From Perkinsus olseni (Eukaryota > Perkinsozoa > Perkinsida), in assembly GCA_013115125.1 (NCBI GenBank), contig JABANN010000309.1:1-40686 (forward strand): a stretch of DNA of 40,686 nucleotides, given 5' to 3'. A model generated the notes under the pieces. The model was not told the DNA's origin. It ran no database searches and was given only the letters and a program-made list of their open reading frames with translations. This document shows positions 1-10,784 of the stretch, in pieces. Every line of letters starts with the position of its first letter. Positions within the stretch are counted from its first letter, which is position 1. The position numbers were made by a program, and so were the translations under genes.

Positions 1-458
1 CAGTTTCGTACGGTCGGTCGTTGAGAAATTTCAAGAGTTCAAAGTTGTTCACGAAGTTTTGAAACTCCCTTTACCATGTTCGCCATACCACAACTCTCCC
101 AGATCGCGAGGCTCGACCTCTGAAATCCTCATTCAGCGATTAGTTACTCGATCGGAACGTGCTAGTGATATGTCGACTGAGTTAACACTCCACTTGGTTA
201 CCAAGTGCCCGAGGCCTTTCCCTGTTATTATACCAAGTCTTGGTGTAATAACAGGGGAAGGCCTCGCCGAGGCCTGACTCGGTGTAGACAATCTTTCAAG
301 TATGTGTTTAGCGAAAGGCTTCTTCACCCAGGAGGGACACATAGTGTGCTTCGAGTGACCGAGACAGCGACGATAATGCACAAGCAACTTCCAAGTTGCG
401 CAGAACATCGGGCGACCTCTGAGGCCAGGAGCCCTTCTCTATCAGCATTCTCCTCATC
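1..458. other. Intergenic, upstream of first secreted-protein gene
   Basis: I see no gene here. The stretch holds two adjacent inverted repeats. One is a 17-nt palindrome at 191-207. The other is a long hairpin with arms 210-237 and 239-266 (26 of 28 positions pair, one-base loop). Positions 70-140 weakly resemble 4900-4970, suggesting an old local duplication. Confidence 0.6.
210..266. repeat. Long near-perfect hairpin
   Basis: Two 28-nt arms separated by one base. Both mismatches would form G-U pairs on one strand. The sequence is unrelated to the other hairpins in the window. It lies about 190 bp upstream of the first secreted-protein gene. Confidence 0.85.
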
Positions 459-1093
459 ATGATCATGGCCCGCGGCTTGACGTGCATGCTAGTTCTCTCA
501 TCGGCGGTCGCCCTGCCGACTGAATATTTTAAAAATCGTGTGGTACGAAAAAATACAATACTTTCAGAGTTTTCACTTCAATTCTTCCCAGGTTGAAGCG
601 GACCTCGACATGTGCAAGGTCCAGTATTCAGATAGCTCCATAAGCATCCGAATTTCCCCGGCAAGGGACGAAAAAAGTATTTTCTACCTAGACGACAGGA
701 CCGGGAAGAGTGTCCGCTACTGGTGAACCTGGGCGTTCTCTGGACGGTCTCTGCTCACGTTTCGCAACTTTCAGGGCAGCCGAAAACGGTGGCGCAGGGA
801 AAATCGAATACCGCCAAGGTGAAGTGGACGGAAGAGTCGAAGGGCAACAAAAAGATATTCTGAGAAAGTTCTCTGACGTCTTTCCCTTCGCCCATGTCAT
901 TGACAAGATCCTATCGCAAATGCACCACGATATGCTTTACGGGGAGTGCGTTAACTTGATTGATGATATTGAAGATGCGGCCCCGAGGGGGTTCAAGTTG
1001 GAGCCAAACTGGATCCGAGAATTTGTTGATGAGAAGTTGGATGAGGCATTCAGTCTGACTGCGGAATTTGGTACGTACGTGGACAAATGCTAA
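459..1093 (+). CDS. Secreted 176-aa protein, family A copy 1
   Basis: I do not recognise this family. The model has three exons, 459-539, 592-722 and 775-1093, with 52-nt introns in phases 0 and 2. Exon 1 encodes a signal peptide (hydrophobic core CMLVLSSAVA, residues 9-18). Exon 2 reads as a short beta-rich segment with one Cys and ends in W. Exon 3 is largely helical, with VFPFA, a second Cys (GECV), PRG, NWI and a closing GTY motif. The paralog at 10132-10784 has the same length, the same 131-nt middle exon and the same intron phases, which validates the splice sites. Two cysteines are conserved between the copies, so one disulfide is likely. The ATG at 459 gives the signal peptide; an in-frame ATG at 465 is an alternative. 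Secretion is inferred; function is unknown. Confidence 0.8.
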
Positions 1094-1107
1094 CTTTGTG
1101 GACACCA

Positions 1108-1180
<73 letters not shown>

Positions 1181-1181
1181 G
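1108..1181. repeat. (GTT)n microsatellite
   Basis: About 24 uninterrupted GTT units start 15 nt after the stop codon of the family A gene, so the tract probably lies in its 3' untranslated region. The complementary-strand reading as poly-Asn is an artefact of the repeat. Confidence 0.95.
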
Positions 1182-2397
1182 CATGCGATGTTTATGTTCA
1201 TCGAGGGTGATCTTTAGTTGAAAGATGACGAAACATGTGACCGGAGTTTTCGGTCACATGTTTCGGTCTATGTGACGCTCTAGATGCGGACTCGGCAATG
1301 CCAAGGAACGCAGCCAGATCTGAAAATTCCCCGGACATTGTACGGAGATTATGATATAGAAAACCAGAGATTTCCCATTTGACACCGTTGTTAGATAGGA
1401 ACTGGCCGCAACTCAAGAACGACGGTGGACTCGAAAGGGTCTATGATCCATCGGTGTCAACTCATGCTAGGCAGACCGTTTCACATGCAAGTATCTTGGC
1501 GAGCGAATTAATTGTATGCAGAAAGATCCTCACTACGACGATCCCGTCAGGGTAAGCAAATGTATACACAACACGTCAAATTGACAGTGCCTAGGGCAGC
1601 GACAGGACAATTGGCCGAGCTAGATACCTGTGCCTCTTCACACCATTTGCGAAAAAAAACCAAGCGAATAACTGAGTTATTTCGAGTGCTTCGAGTTGTT
1701 TCAAATAACTCGTCTCGGACCTCATCGCAATATCTATAGCACATCGGCACACGGATGGGGCCTGGCGTGGTTTGGGCTTCTTCCTAACACGCGGTGCTGC
1801 TCTTGCGAGAGGCATTCTCAGACAGGCTGCTCGTAGACACCATTCACCAGCCTGTACCTCATCTGTTCGCATCTTGCTAGTATCAGAAATGCCTTTGTAC
1901 TCGGAGTTGAAGGCCTAGTCGTACACGAAAAGACGATCGATTGATTATAGTGTACGCGTTATTGTTTCCGGCGCCCAAGGTCTCATTAACGTTCCCAAGC
2001 TTGTTAACATGTATCTCTTCGGCTCAGCGGATTGGCGTTTCGGGAAAGTCTCCCGAAGTTTTCCCCCGGTAAGATACACAGCTTGAAGGGGGGCTTCAAT
2101 ACTGCCCGAGAAAATCACTGAATGATACACCCGTTTATCCACTGAAAGTTTCAATCCTGTTGGCTGCTGCCGGGAAAATGAAAAGCTGTGAGAATTGGGA
2201 AGGGGGAAACAACAAAAGGCCGATTCGGCTTGACCGATCACAGAAGGACAACCGGGCGGTCATCCGTCCAGGCAGCAGTAGTAGCAACCCAGACAACAGG
2301 GCCGCCGTCGTCCACCAGTCGTAGTTCGAGTGAAACTGTTCGTTATTACTCACTCCACCCCGGGCAGCTTGACGTTGGCAGTTGACATTCTATGAGT
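1182..2397. other. Intergenic; duplicated flank of peptide unit 1
   Basis: No gene is supported. There is a perfect 13-bp hairpin with arms 1231-1243 and 1251-1263, and a weaker one at 1674-1711. Segments at 1270-1340 and 1960-2360 resemble 7230-7290 and 7720-8130, so this is the flank of an anciently duplicated unit carrying a cysteine-rich peptide gene. Confidence 0.6.
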
Positions 2398-2593
2398 GTA
2401 CGGGCATACACGCACGCAAACTATCTCAGAGTGGTTCGGATAGAGTTCGCACGTACACTGAGGGTCGCAACCATCTTCGCAGTTCTGATCCCCAGAACAC
2501 GAGTGCACGGCGATGATCTAAGAAGTGCTCGAAGCTGTACGACAGGGACAAGCAGTAGGAGGAGCTGATGAACAGGAGAGAGAACCGAGCCAT
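2398..2593 (-). pseudogene. Degraded cysteine-rich prepropeptide gene, copy 1
   Basis: The reverse strand begins with the MARFSLLFIS signal peptide seen in copies 2-4 and a DHRRAL segment. It also contains the cysteine module (CDPQCTC and a closing CPY). These parts do not lie in one open frame, so I call it a fossil copy. It occupies the first of four tandem units and retains their 3' flanking sequence. Confidence 0.65.
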
Positions 2594-3826
2594 GCCGGAA
2601 AGAACCTGACATGATCAGTTATGATTTTCTATCACACGAAGGCCCTTCGCCAGCGAGGCCAGTGACTGCTGCACTCTCTCCTGATTCTGGAATTCGGGAT
2701 ACCGGATCTCCGTCTTGCAACAATGTTGTCCATCAGACGTCACGTTTCCGCTACAGCAGAAACAATCACGTCACTTTGTGCGTGACTGAAGCGTTAACTT
2801 ACGGAATATTTCCGAACCTGGTTATGAGCTCCTTGAAGCTTTCTACGAATTTCAACGTGTGAAAGCGAGTTTCTTACAGGAAGGCTTTCTTAATGAATTG
2901 CTCATTCAAGAAGGGTTCTTCAAGCTCGAGAGGTTGACGGTTCAAAGGATTCTCCTTAAGGTTCTCGAAGGAGGATTTTGAAGGCGGTCATGGCCAATTT
3001 TCGCGGCTTCATGCGCAAGGAGCCCAAGAATGCTTCTTTAAGGGGAATTTTGAAATAGGCCCCAGGAGAATTTTATTCGCTCGTTTCCTGTACTTGAAGT
3101 CACTTCGATTGTATTTTCCAGCACGCTGGGGCCCACGCGTACCTCGAATTTTTCTGCTCAGCAGCAGTTTCATACTCTCCGTATTACGTAGCCCCACGTC
3201 ACTGGACAGAACAAGACAAGGCAATCTGGAAGGAGCCTGTTACTTCTATCGCAAGAACCTCAAACGCTATATGCAGTCGATCTGCTTGGCGCATATAGCA
3301 CATATCATCTGGTACAACAAAGGTGAAGACAGAATCGGCTCAGAAGCACAGCGATTCAAACATTGGGATAATAAGTTGAGTTACATTGGATTCAAATGTA
3401 ACTTATCGCGTCACTAATACACATGCCTGTACAGCACGACTAGTACGCATGAGGGAGTTGGCGCCTCGGAAGAATTTCCCGTAGAAATACTAAACCTTGA
3501 GCGGGCTCGAGAACGGATCCACTGACAGAAAGAATCATCGAATGATGCAGACGTACATCCACCATAAAGGTTCAGCTCTGCTGGCTGCTGACGAAAAGTT
3601 AGGGGAATCGAGAAGGTTGAGAAAACAGAAGCCCGACCAAGCGAGGACTATCGGGCGGTCATCGGCTCGGACGACAGTGTTCCTCACACGAGACAACAGA
3701 TCGCGTACCGGTTCTAGCTCAGAAGAGACTGCTGCTTGTTACTTGCTTCACCTGGAGCAACTTGACGTCGCCAACAGCAAAGTTTATTTCTACGGGTAAT
3801 CTTTATCAGCGTGTGAGACAGCACCA
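2594..3826. other. Intergenic between peptide copies 1 and 2
   Basis: No gene seen. The part near 2690-2760 is the upstream region of copy 1 and matches those of copies 2-4 (for example the cttgca-caa-gttgtccatcag stretch). The part at 3090-3790 is the downstream flank of copy 2 and is similar to 5285-5740 and 7815-8160. Confidence 0.55.
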
Positions 3827-4030
3827 CTAATACGGGCATCTACAAATACATCGCCGAGGGAAACGAGGGTCGACGAGGACACACGTACACTGGGGCTCGC
3901 AACCCCCATCACACTCATAGAAATGACAGGGTTCGTACGATGCTGGTTGACGAAAAGCAGAGGGGTGCTCAACGCCGTATGATAGGGAGAAGCAGAAGGA
4001 GCTGATGAAGAGGAGAGAGAACCGAGCCAT
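3827..4030 (-). CDS. Cysteine-rich secreted prepropeptide, copy 2
   Basis: A single-exon frame of 67 residues. Residues 1-19 are a strongly hydrophobic signal peptide (MARFSLLFISSFCFSLSYG). A short linker follows, then a C-terminal module with eight cysteines spaced C-x4-C-x3-C-x3-C-x-C-x10-C-x-C-x-C and ending exactly in PY-stop. Eight cysteines would allow four disulfides. The DHRR-type dibasic site of the sister copies is replaced here by FRQ, so propeptide processing may differ. I recognise no named family. Small size, secretion and local amplification resemble defence, venom-like or host-interaction peptides, but that is inference. It belongs to a minus-strand array with copies at 5740-5931, 8184-8387 and 14429-14623. 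Its upstream region is shared with those copies, so common regulation is plausible. Confidence 0.75.
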   Translation of the reverse strand: MARFSLLFISSFCFSLSYGVEHPSAFRQPASYEPCHFYECDGGCEPQCTCVLVDPRFPRRCICRCPY

Positions 4031-4507
4031 ATTGAAAAGAACCTGACGGCACCATCTCTGATTACTCTACCACACGACCGGGCACACGGAGGGCTGCTTT
4101 GCACTTCGGAAAAGAGGTCAATGACAGCTCCTCCTCTCTCTCCTAGATCTTGGAATCCCAGCACCCGTAAAAATGCGTCTTGCATCAATGTTGTACAGCA
4201 GAGATTGAGGAAAGCTCGCTGCATGTCAACGCTACAGAGTGTCTCCAACTATGCACATTGGCAAGAGTCTAAGCCGGAACCGTAAGCGTTGGACTATAAA
4301 CTCACACACACATCAGAGATTGGTCACGTCACGATGGGAGCAATGTGCAACTCGACACTTGCAACCGAATCTAGGCGAAGAAAAAGACTAAGTTCTCGAG
4401 TTTGACCTGTTTTCTGTTACAGCACAATCGGCCGCGTCACATTGTCCGAGGCGACTCGCCCGCATGAACCAGTGCGCCACCTCTGCGCGCCGATGACAAC
4501 TATAGAA

Positions 4508-4538
4508 CGATATTATCACCTTGATGGTGATAATATCG
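4508..4538. repeat. Perfect 13-bp hairpin
   Basis: Arms 4508-4520 and 4526-4538 are exact inverted repeats around a 5-nt loop. AT-rich, with no similarity to other hairpins here. Confidence 0.9.
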
Positions 4539-4730
4539 TGAAGGCTTCACGGATGAGCCAGCGAGTAAGACGATAGTATTCCGTTAGCATATTGGACATA
4601 AGGCCACAATTTGTCAACCGCACCCTCTACTGCGTTGAAAAGGACATTGAAAGAGAGCATCGGGAGACAGTGATGCAGACACCCTGCGGCGAGGGCAACT
4701 CTTGAAATCCAAACTCCCTGGTTCCCCGTT

Positions 4731-4775
4731 CCCGGCTTTGCCCGTAATTCAGCCTGGATTACGGACGAAGCCGGG
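4731..4775. repeat. 18-bp near-perfect hairpin
   Basis: Arms 4731-4748 and 4758-4775 pair at 16 of 18 positions, the rest being G-U compatible on one strand. Confidence 0.85.
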
Positions 4776-5739
4776 GGCTCGGGGACTGGATTATTCAGGG
4801 CTCCCTCGTGTTGTCTGTTCTATACTGTGCCTTGGACTTTCTACTTTCTTCAGCGGTGTAGCATAGAGAGCCCTCGGGTCGCTGGAAGTCCGCTCTTATT
4901 GCCATAGCGCAACTCTTCCAGGTTGTGAGACTCGAACTCTGCGATGGTTAGGCCGGTTTAGGAGGCTGACATATCGGAGACCCCGATAGGAGCTGCTCAA
5001 TACCGACAGACGAGGTCAAATACCACCACTAGAGAGCCCATCCTCTGCCCTTAATAGTCCTGTGTTTGTCCGAGGCATTATTGCATCCCTGAGGGCAATT
5101 CAAACCGGCTGTACTGTGTGAACGGCATCGATGCGCCAGAATGATTTCGGCAAAATCACGGGTTAATGTGCTGACGGATAGTGTGAGGCACAGCATGCGA
5201 ATATGCCCTTAAAAATTCTATCCTACAGATCGATATCTATAATCAGTTTTCCTCTTGGCGGCATAGTGTGGTACTATAACGAGAATGTTGTGGGCGTGTT
5301 TTCTGTACTCGACGTTGCATAGAAGTTTCCCAGCACGTTGCGGCCCACGCGTATTTTCTGCTCAGCATGAGCTTCGTACTCTCCAATAGAGTTGGCGCCC
5401 CGGGGGATGTTCCCGAAGAAATACTCAACTCGAAGCGGGCTCGAGAACGGCCCTACTGACAGAAAGAGTCATCGAATGATACAGGGTATATTCACTAGAA
5501 AGTTTCGGCCTGGATGGCTGCTGACGAGAGAATAAGAATTACCGTAAAATGAGGAGGGCAAAAACAGAGAAAAATGATCACGCAAGGACTATCGGTCAGT
5601 CATCGACTCAGACGACCGGGCGCATACCGGTCGTGATACAAATGAAACTGTTGCTCCTTCTTTGCTTCACCAGGAGCAACTTGCCAACTGCAAAATTGTT
5701 GTCCATAGACATTCTCTATGAGCGTGTAAAACGGCACTA

Positions 5740-5931
5740 CTAATACAGGCATTCACACTGGCATTTCACAGGGAAAACAAAGACGAGTTTGCATGAACAC
5801 TGGGGCTCGCGACATCCCTCGCAATAATTTGAAGGACAGGTCGCATCCGAGAGTGCACGACGATGAGCGGAGAAACCCTCGAAGCCGTACGACAGAGACA
5901 TACTGATGAACAGGAGAGAGAACCGAGCCAT
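5740..5931 (-). CDS. Cysteine-rich secreted prepropeptide, copy 3
   Basis: 63 residues in one exon. The start at 5931 was chosen because it gives the MARFSLLFIS signal peptide shared with copies 1, 2 and 4; upstream in-frame Met codons add nothing conserved. After the signal comes HRRAL, a dibasic pair that probably marks removal of a short propeptide. The cysteine module follows with spacing C-x4-C-x2-C-x4-C-x-C-x9-C-x-C-x-C. The conserved EPQC is kept but the final PY is LY. The gene is embedded in a repeat unit whose upstream half (6010-6440) matches 8530-8930 upstream of copy 4. Function unknown; an extracellular disulfide-rich peptide is inferred. Confidence 0.75.
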   Translation of the reverse strand: MARFSLLFISMSLSYGFEGFSAHRRALSDATCPSNYCEGCREPQCSCKLVFVFPVKCQCECLY

Positions 5932-8183
5932 ATTGAGGAGGACCTGAATCATCGAAATCATATTCATCGAGGTGTACGTACTCAATATTTTATCCATCAT
6001 ATTGACATGTTCTACGATTTTCCTTTCAACTCTGGAACACAGAATCTCTATCTTGCATCAACGCTGTCCATCAGAGATCGGACACGTCACGATGCACGTG
6101 TGGATTGCGGTACGAGGGACAGTCCTACCCTGCACGATCGGTACTCCGACGCGTTTCAGTCGGACCCTTCTAGAGCAGCAACGAGGCAGCACAGTCTCTC
6201 AATCTGCTCCCTTCGGCCCGTATTCTTTGCGCGGATAAGAGGTGCGCGCGTGCACCAATAGCTAAGCTAAGCTGGTGTGTGTATGCGTCAAGGGACCGGT
6301 TGCAGGTAGATGCCTCGGTGGATTTCCTCGAGTTTTCGTGACCGTCTCGTCTACCGCAGCCCACATCTCCAGTCCGCTACGGTTTTCGGGTTCAACAAAG
6401 TCAGTCTCCATCGGCAACCTTAGCTTCCAGACCGAAAGCCTGGGACGCAGTGTTGTGGCTCGGCACTTCTAGCCCACATGATGTGGGCCACAGCGTCTAG
6501 CCGCTAGACTCTAGCGTACCGTGACTTTTCCCGCTCGGGCGCCGCTAAGGCAGGTATGTGGACCATCATTCTGGAGAAGATTGTGATTAAGAAAAGTAGG
6601 AACTTCCTACTTGTCTTGATCACAATCTTCTCCCACTACTAGGAAGCCCGTACTCCTCGATTCGCAGCGTGGATAGCAAATTGAGCTTCCATCCAGGTGA
6701 TACAGTACCATGGAACGGGCTAACGGGTTTTCGCAACAACAATCGAGCGTAGATTCGAGCCACGCAAATAAAATTGATCGTCCTGCTATCGAGGGGTTGA
6801 CTAACCGTTCAACTTGAACGTTCACGGTTTCTACTGCTCTCTCCCGTTTCTGCATATCGTTCAGTTATTTCAGCGTCTGTTCACATCACGAGACTCTATG
6901 ATACGGCTCGGTATCATCAGCATTATCACCTTTGCAACCACGCATTGTTATGCGTCAAGGTGTAACAGGAGCTTGTCGTATTAGTGCAAGAGTGCGATCG
7001 TGATCATCTGCCACTAGTTCTGAACCAGAACTTCTCTTTCCCAACTGCAATCTATTCCCGAAAGCTGCGCTATTCAGAGTACACGAGGACGGGCAGCGGC
7101 CCGGGTTCAGTAACTCCGAGTTTCCAGCGTCTGATTGGAATGATTAGAATATTCATCGGAAATCACCACTCACTGATAGCAACCTCAAACGCTCGTGAGG
7201 TGAGGCCATTGGCGAGAATCACGTTCCTTCTGCGACACTCGAGATGCGGACTCTGCATTGCTGAGCAAAGCCGCAAGGCTTGAAAATTCCCCGCGCTATT
7301 TCTCAGAGAGATGAGAAGCTCTCTGGAGAGTATTGGAGAGGAGAGTCGGGATTTTTTTGACAACGCCAAGGGCACCGACAGACTATCGGACGAACTGGAC
7401 AACTGTCTCGTCACACTATTTGCGAAAGACCTGAATAGCTCATCACAGAGTTCATCGGCAATTAGTTGAACAAACAGACGGTGGCCTTGGAGTTCAACAC
7501 GGATGAGGCCCGATTTGACTCGAGCTTGCTGCTGACACTCGGCGCTGAGCCCATGAGAGGTCCTCTCGGACAGGCCACTCATAGAAGTTCCTCATAAGCC
7601 CAGATCTCAACCGTCAGAAATGCTGACGGAGACTTGGAGGCAGTGCCTCCAGTCTGTAGGCTCCAGGTCCAAGCGCCTAGAGACATTCCTCGAACTTGCA
7701 AGATGCTGACTCAGCATTATTTATTCAAGATTTCATGAATGTTACCAAGCTTGTAATGCCGTGCCCTTGCGTTCCTCTTCGGGCTAGCGCAGCTTCATCA
7801 TGCTTTGCTTCCTCCGAGAGATAGGCGTCTCGGGGGAGTTCCCCGGCAAAATACTCAACTCGAAGCGGGCCCGAGAATTGCCCTAATGACAGAAAGAGTC
7901 ATCGAATGATACAGAGTCCGTATATTCACTAAAAAGTTCCAGCCTTGTTGGCTGCTGGCGAGAGAATAAAAATAGCAATAAAAAAGGGAGGGTGAGAAGC
8001 ACAGAGGCCCGAGCGGCCTTTCGGGCAGTCATCTGCGCGGACAACAGCATCGACAAGTTGCCGATACCCGGTGATACCGGTCTGGATCCACCGATCGTGA
8101 CTCAAATGAAACTGTTAGTTTTTGCTTACTTCACTCGGAGCAATTACTGCGGGCATTCTTTATGATTGTGTAGAATAGCACCG
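5932..8183. other. Intergenic between peptide copies 3 and 4
   Basis: No gene supported. Positions 6010-6440 are the shared upstream region of copy 3, including a caccaatagctaagct block also found near 8780-8800. A long hairpin lies at 6573-6633 and small ones at 6474-6487 and 6898-6918. Positions 7230-7800 resemble 1270-2010, and 7815-8183 is the shared 3' flank of copy 4. Confidence 0.55.
6573..6633. repeat. Long near-perfect hairpin
   Basis: Arms 6573-6600 and 6606-6633 (28 nt each, 26 matching) around a 5-nt loop. The aligned position upstream of peptide copy 4 lacks it, so it arose after the unit duplicated. Confidence 0.88.
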
Positions 8184-8387
8184 CTAATACGGGCACTCAC
8201 ACATGCATTCCCCAGGGAATCCCCAGTGAATGAGTTTACACCAACACTGGGGATCGCAAACCCCTTCACAATGATAAGAAGCACATTGGATATTCGAAAG
8301 TGCACGACGACGAGCAGGGAAGTTCTCAATGCCGTACGACAGGGAAAAGCAGAAGGAGCTGATGAGCAGAAGAGAGAACCGAGCCAT
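8184..8387 (-). CDS. Cysteine-rich secreted prepropeptide, copy 4
   Basis: 67 residues in one exon. It has a signal peptide (MARFSLLLISSFCFSLSYG), then ENFPARRRAL with a tribasic run that is a likely propeptide cleavage site. The eight-Cys module is spaced C-x4-C-x3-C-x3-C-x-C-x10-C-x-C-x-C and closes with CPY-stop. The CDPQC core and CPY end are the family hallmarks. Residues between the fifth and sixth cysteines vary freely among copies (KLIHWGFPGE here). Such a stable cysteine frame around a variable loop is common in diversifying secreted peptides. Downstream and upstream flanks are duplicated with those of copies 1-3. Confidence 0.75.
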   Translation of the reverse strand: MARFSLLLISSFCFSLSYGIENFPARRRALSNIQCASYHCEGVCDPQCWCKLIHWGFPGECMCECPY

Positions 8388-9260
8388 ATTCGAAACTCTT
8401 GAATAAAAAAACTAGCTTCAATAATTATCATTTCCCTATCAGACGATTGGGTGCGCGAAGACCTGCTTCGCACCTTGGTATAGGAGTGAGAAGCCCCTTA
8501 TGTCTTGTTCCTCGCTCATAATTCTGTAATGCAAAATACAGAATCTCCATCTTGCATTGACGTTGGCCATCGGTTAATGCTCACATCACGGTGTACGTGT
8601 GGGTTGTCGTACTAAAGACAGTCTTGTCCTGCACCACCAGTACTTCAAAGCCCTCCAATTGGCCACACTCTGAAGCTGACTAGCACCGAAGCAGAAGCAG
8701 TAGATCACAGTTCTATGATTAACTCCTTTCGGCCCACTTGGTCTCTTTTGTTTCCCGGAAAGAGCGGTGCGTGCGTGCACCAATGGCTAAGCTGAGCAGG
8801 TGTGTATGTGTCGCGAACCCGATTGCAGATGGATTCTTCGGTAGATTTCCTGGAGGTTCCGCAACGCCTCGGCTACCGCAGGCTGCGGTCCGCAGCGTAC
8901 GTATCATCTCCGGCGTGCAAAGGCCTTCTGGGTGGTTTCCATCGGCTACTTCAGCGCCGATCGACGACCTGTGACAGAGTGTGCTAAGCTAGAGCTCCTA
9001 GCGTATAGTCACTGATCTGGATCGCCCGTCCCAGAAATCACCTCCAAATTGCGATTCGAAAAAAATCAGCGTCCGAATTAATTGCGATTCGCAATTAGTT
9101 CGGACGCTCGTGACGCAGCATTTTAATCGCAAAAGATCGGACTCGATGAGCGGATACTGACGGAGCCTCAGTACGCGGCTCATGCTCCCCGAGCTGGTGG
9201 AGTGTTGTCTGTTGCATGTTGAAGACATCAGATGACTCGCGCCAACTGTGCAGCAGCCCA
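8388..9260. other. Upstream region of peptide copy 4
   Basis: No gene supported. 8530-8930 is the shared unit upstream region, with CCAAT-containing sequence near 8780. A strong hairpin at 9068-9108 is listed separately. Confidence 0.55.
9068..9108. repeat. 18-bp hairpin
   Basis: Arms 9068-9085 and 9091-9108 match at 17 of 18 positions around a 5-nt loop. It lies at the far end of the copy 4 unit and is unrelated in sequence to the hairpin of the copy 3 unit. Confidence 0.88.
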
Positions 9261-9884
9261 GGAGCCGATTAAAGTGCTCCGATTTCCGAGTCCAAGTTCT
9301 CGGAAAAGCGGCTTTTCCGAGCTCGGATAAAAACTATGAATTAAAGTGCGTTCAAAAATCCGAGCTTTTTTCCGAGCTCGGAAATGGTGTTACTCGGTTC
9401 CGAGTGAGGCAATTTCACGATTCTCGATTAAAGTGCTGAGCTTTCCGAGTTCCAAGTTCGAAGAGTTTTCAGGGTCTTTGAACTCCCGGAAATCCGGACC
9501 CGAGCTCGGAAAACCCACAAAACCACTCGCCAACAATGAGCGCTCACTCATAGAAAACCATGGAGTCTTCGCCAAGAAATCCCGGCAGGAAGAAACGCTC
9601 CTCGCACGCAAAGATTCGGGGCGTTCCACTCTTTCCGAGTTACTCGGGAAACAACCTAAATATCGAGAATTTTTCCGAGACCGAGCTCGTGATGCCGTTG
9701 AGCACTTTAATTCGGGGAAAGTGAGTCGGTCCGAGTTCTCGGGAAACGCCCTCGGGAAATCGACTTTTCCGAGGGATCGCACTTTAATCCATGGAGTCTC
9801 GGAATGGGATTTCCAAGGCTCGGAACTCGGTAACCGAGTACTAGGACTCGGAACTCGGAAGGCCTTAGCACTCTAATCGGCTCC
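9261..9884. mobile_element. Non-autonomous TIR element with nested inverted repeats
   Basis: The element is bounded by inverted repeats: ggagccgattaaagtgct at 9261 and its near-complement at the right end (9867-9884). Internally the word ATTAAAGTGC recurs at about 9338 and 9427 in forward orientation and at about 9698 and 9778 inverted. This makes three concentric pairs. The body is filled with degenerate copies of the palindrome tccgagctcgga in both orientations. No transposase frame is visible; the 176-residue plus-strand frame across it is a by-product of the repeat. No clear target-site duplication flanks it. It looks like a MITE-like or foldback element, possibly with copies inserted into copies. 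Confidence 0.7.
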
Positions 9885-10131
9885 AGGTCGTTATGGCAGC
9901 CACAACCGATTTTGTTCGCTCGACACCATCGTCGCGCTGGGAGTCCCAGCTCGGAACCGTTGGGAGGCACTCGAGCTCTCACACGAGTGCTCATCTATCA
10001 ACATGGCGCGCTCTTCCGACATCCCGAGAATAGATTTCCGTGTGGCATCAGGCGAGATCGAGACGCATCCGTTCCTCAACGGAAGGAAGATTCATGGTTA
10101 CGCTACCGTGACAGTGACTCTTCGCTCCCTG

Positions 10132-10784
10132 ATGGTCGCTTCACACGCTTTCACACTCGCTGTTGTCTCCGCCACGTCGATGGCTTTGCGGACTTCCTCG
10201 CAGAACAACGGGAAGGTATCACCACCCCGGCATCAATCACTCGAGAGAATCCATACTTGTTTAAGATACTGAGTACCCCCGAGACCTGCATGGCCACCTA
10301 TCCAGACGGCTCTTTGAAGATTTTCGAACCGAGTATCCCAGAGGGCAAGGCAGTTTCTTGGGACAGCAAAGACAAGAAAAAAGGCGTCATGTATTGGTAA
10401 GATGCCACAGCTATGGCCAGCTTCCGTCTTTCTGTGTAGTGGTACATCGCTGATGTATCCCTCATCAGGACCCTCAATGACGAAGCGGCGATGGTGTATC
10501 GCGATGGTACACTTTATGGCACGGTCGAAGGGCGTCCACAGGAGGTCCGAAAGATATTTCGCGAGGTCTTCCCGTTCGCACGCTCAATCAGTACGACATT
10601 GAGCGAGTTCGACTTCGGCATGACTGAAGACCAATGTGTATCTCTCATCAATGAGATAGAAAAGAAACACCCGAGAGGCCCCAGTGGGAAAGGGAACTGG
10701 ATAAAGACCTTCGTCGAGGATAACATGGCCGCGGCCATGGAGCTGGTTAAAAAACACGGCACCTATGAGGACCTGGCTGCGTAG
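10132..10784 (+). CDS. Secreted 176-aa protein, family A copy 2
   Basis: A three-exon paralog of 459-1093. The exons are 10132-10215, 10266-10396 and 10469-10784, and the introns of 50 and 72 nt are in phases 0 and 2. The ATG at 10132 opens a signal peptide (MVASHAFTLAVVSATSMA). Exon 2 has the family Cys (ETCMA) and ends in W across the splice. Exon 3 carries VEG, VFPFA, the second conserved Cys (DQCV), PRG, GNWI and GTYEDL. The exon 2 length (131 nt) and total length (176 aa) equal those of copy 1, while exon 3 protein identity looks like only about 35-40 percent by eye. This is therefore an old duplication under structural constraint. I recognise no domain. Extracellular or secretory-pathway location is inferred from the signal peptide. 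Confidence 0.82.

Larger units (their letters stand above)
4031..5739. other. Intergenic between peptide copies 2 and 3
   Basis: No gene supported. It holds two prominent hairpins, listed separately, and the duplicated 3' flank of copy 3 (5285-5739). Confidence 0.55.

Noticed and set aside
911-1201. Poly-asparagine protein on the minus strand
   Set aside because: It is the complement of the GTT microsatellite lying after the family A stop codon.
3790-4248. 152-residue minus-strand frame
   Set aside because: It overlaps the cysteine-rich peptide gene 3827-4030 in another frame; only the peptide frame has a signal peptide and paralogs.
9346-9876. 176-residue open frame on the plus strand
   Set aside because: It runs through the TIR element and is made of repeats of the tccgagctcgga word; the opposite strand is open too, and there is no domain.
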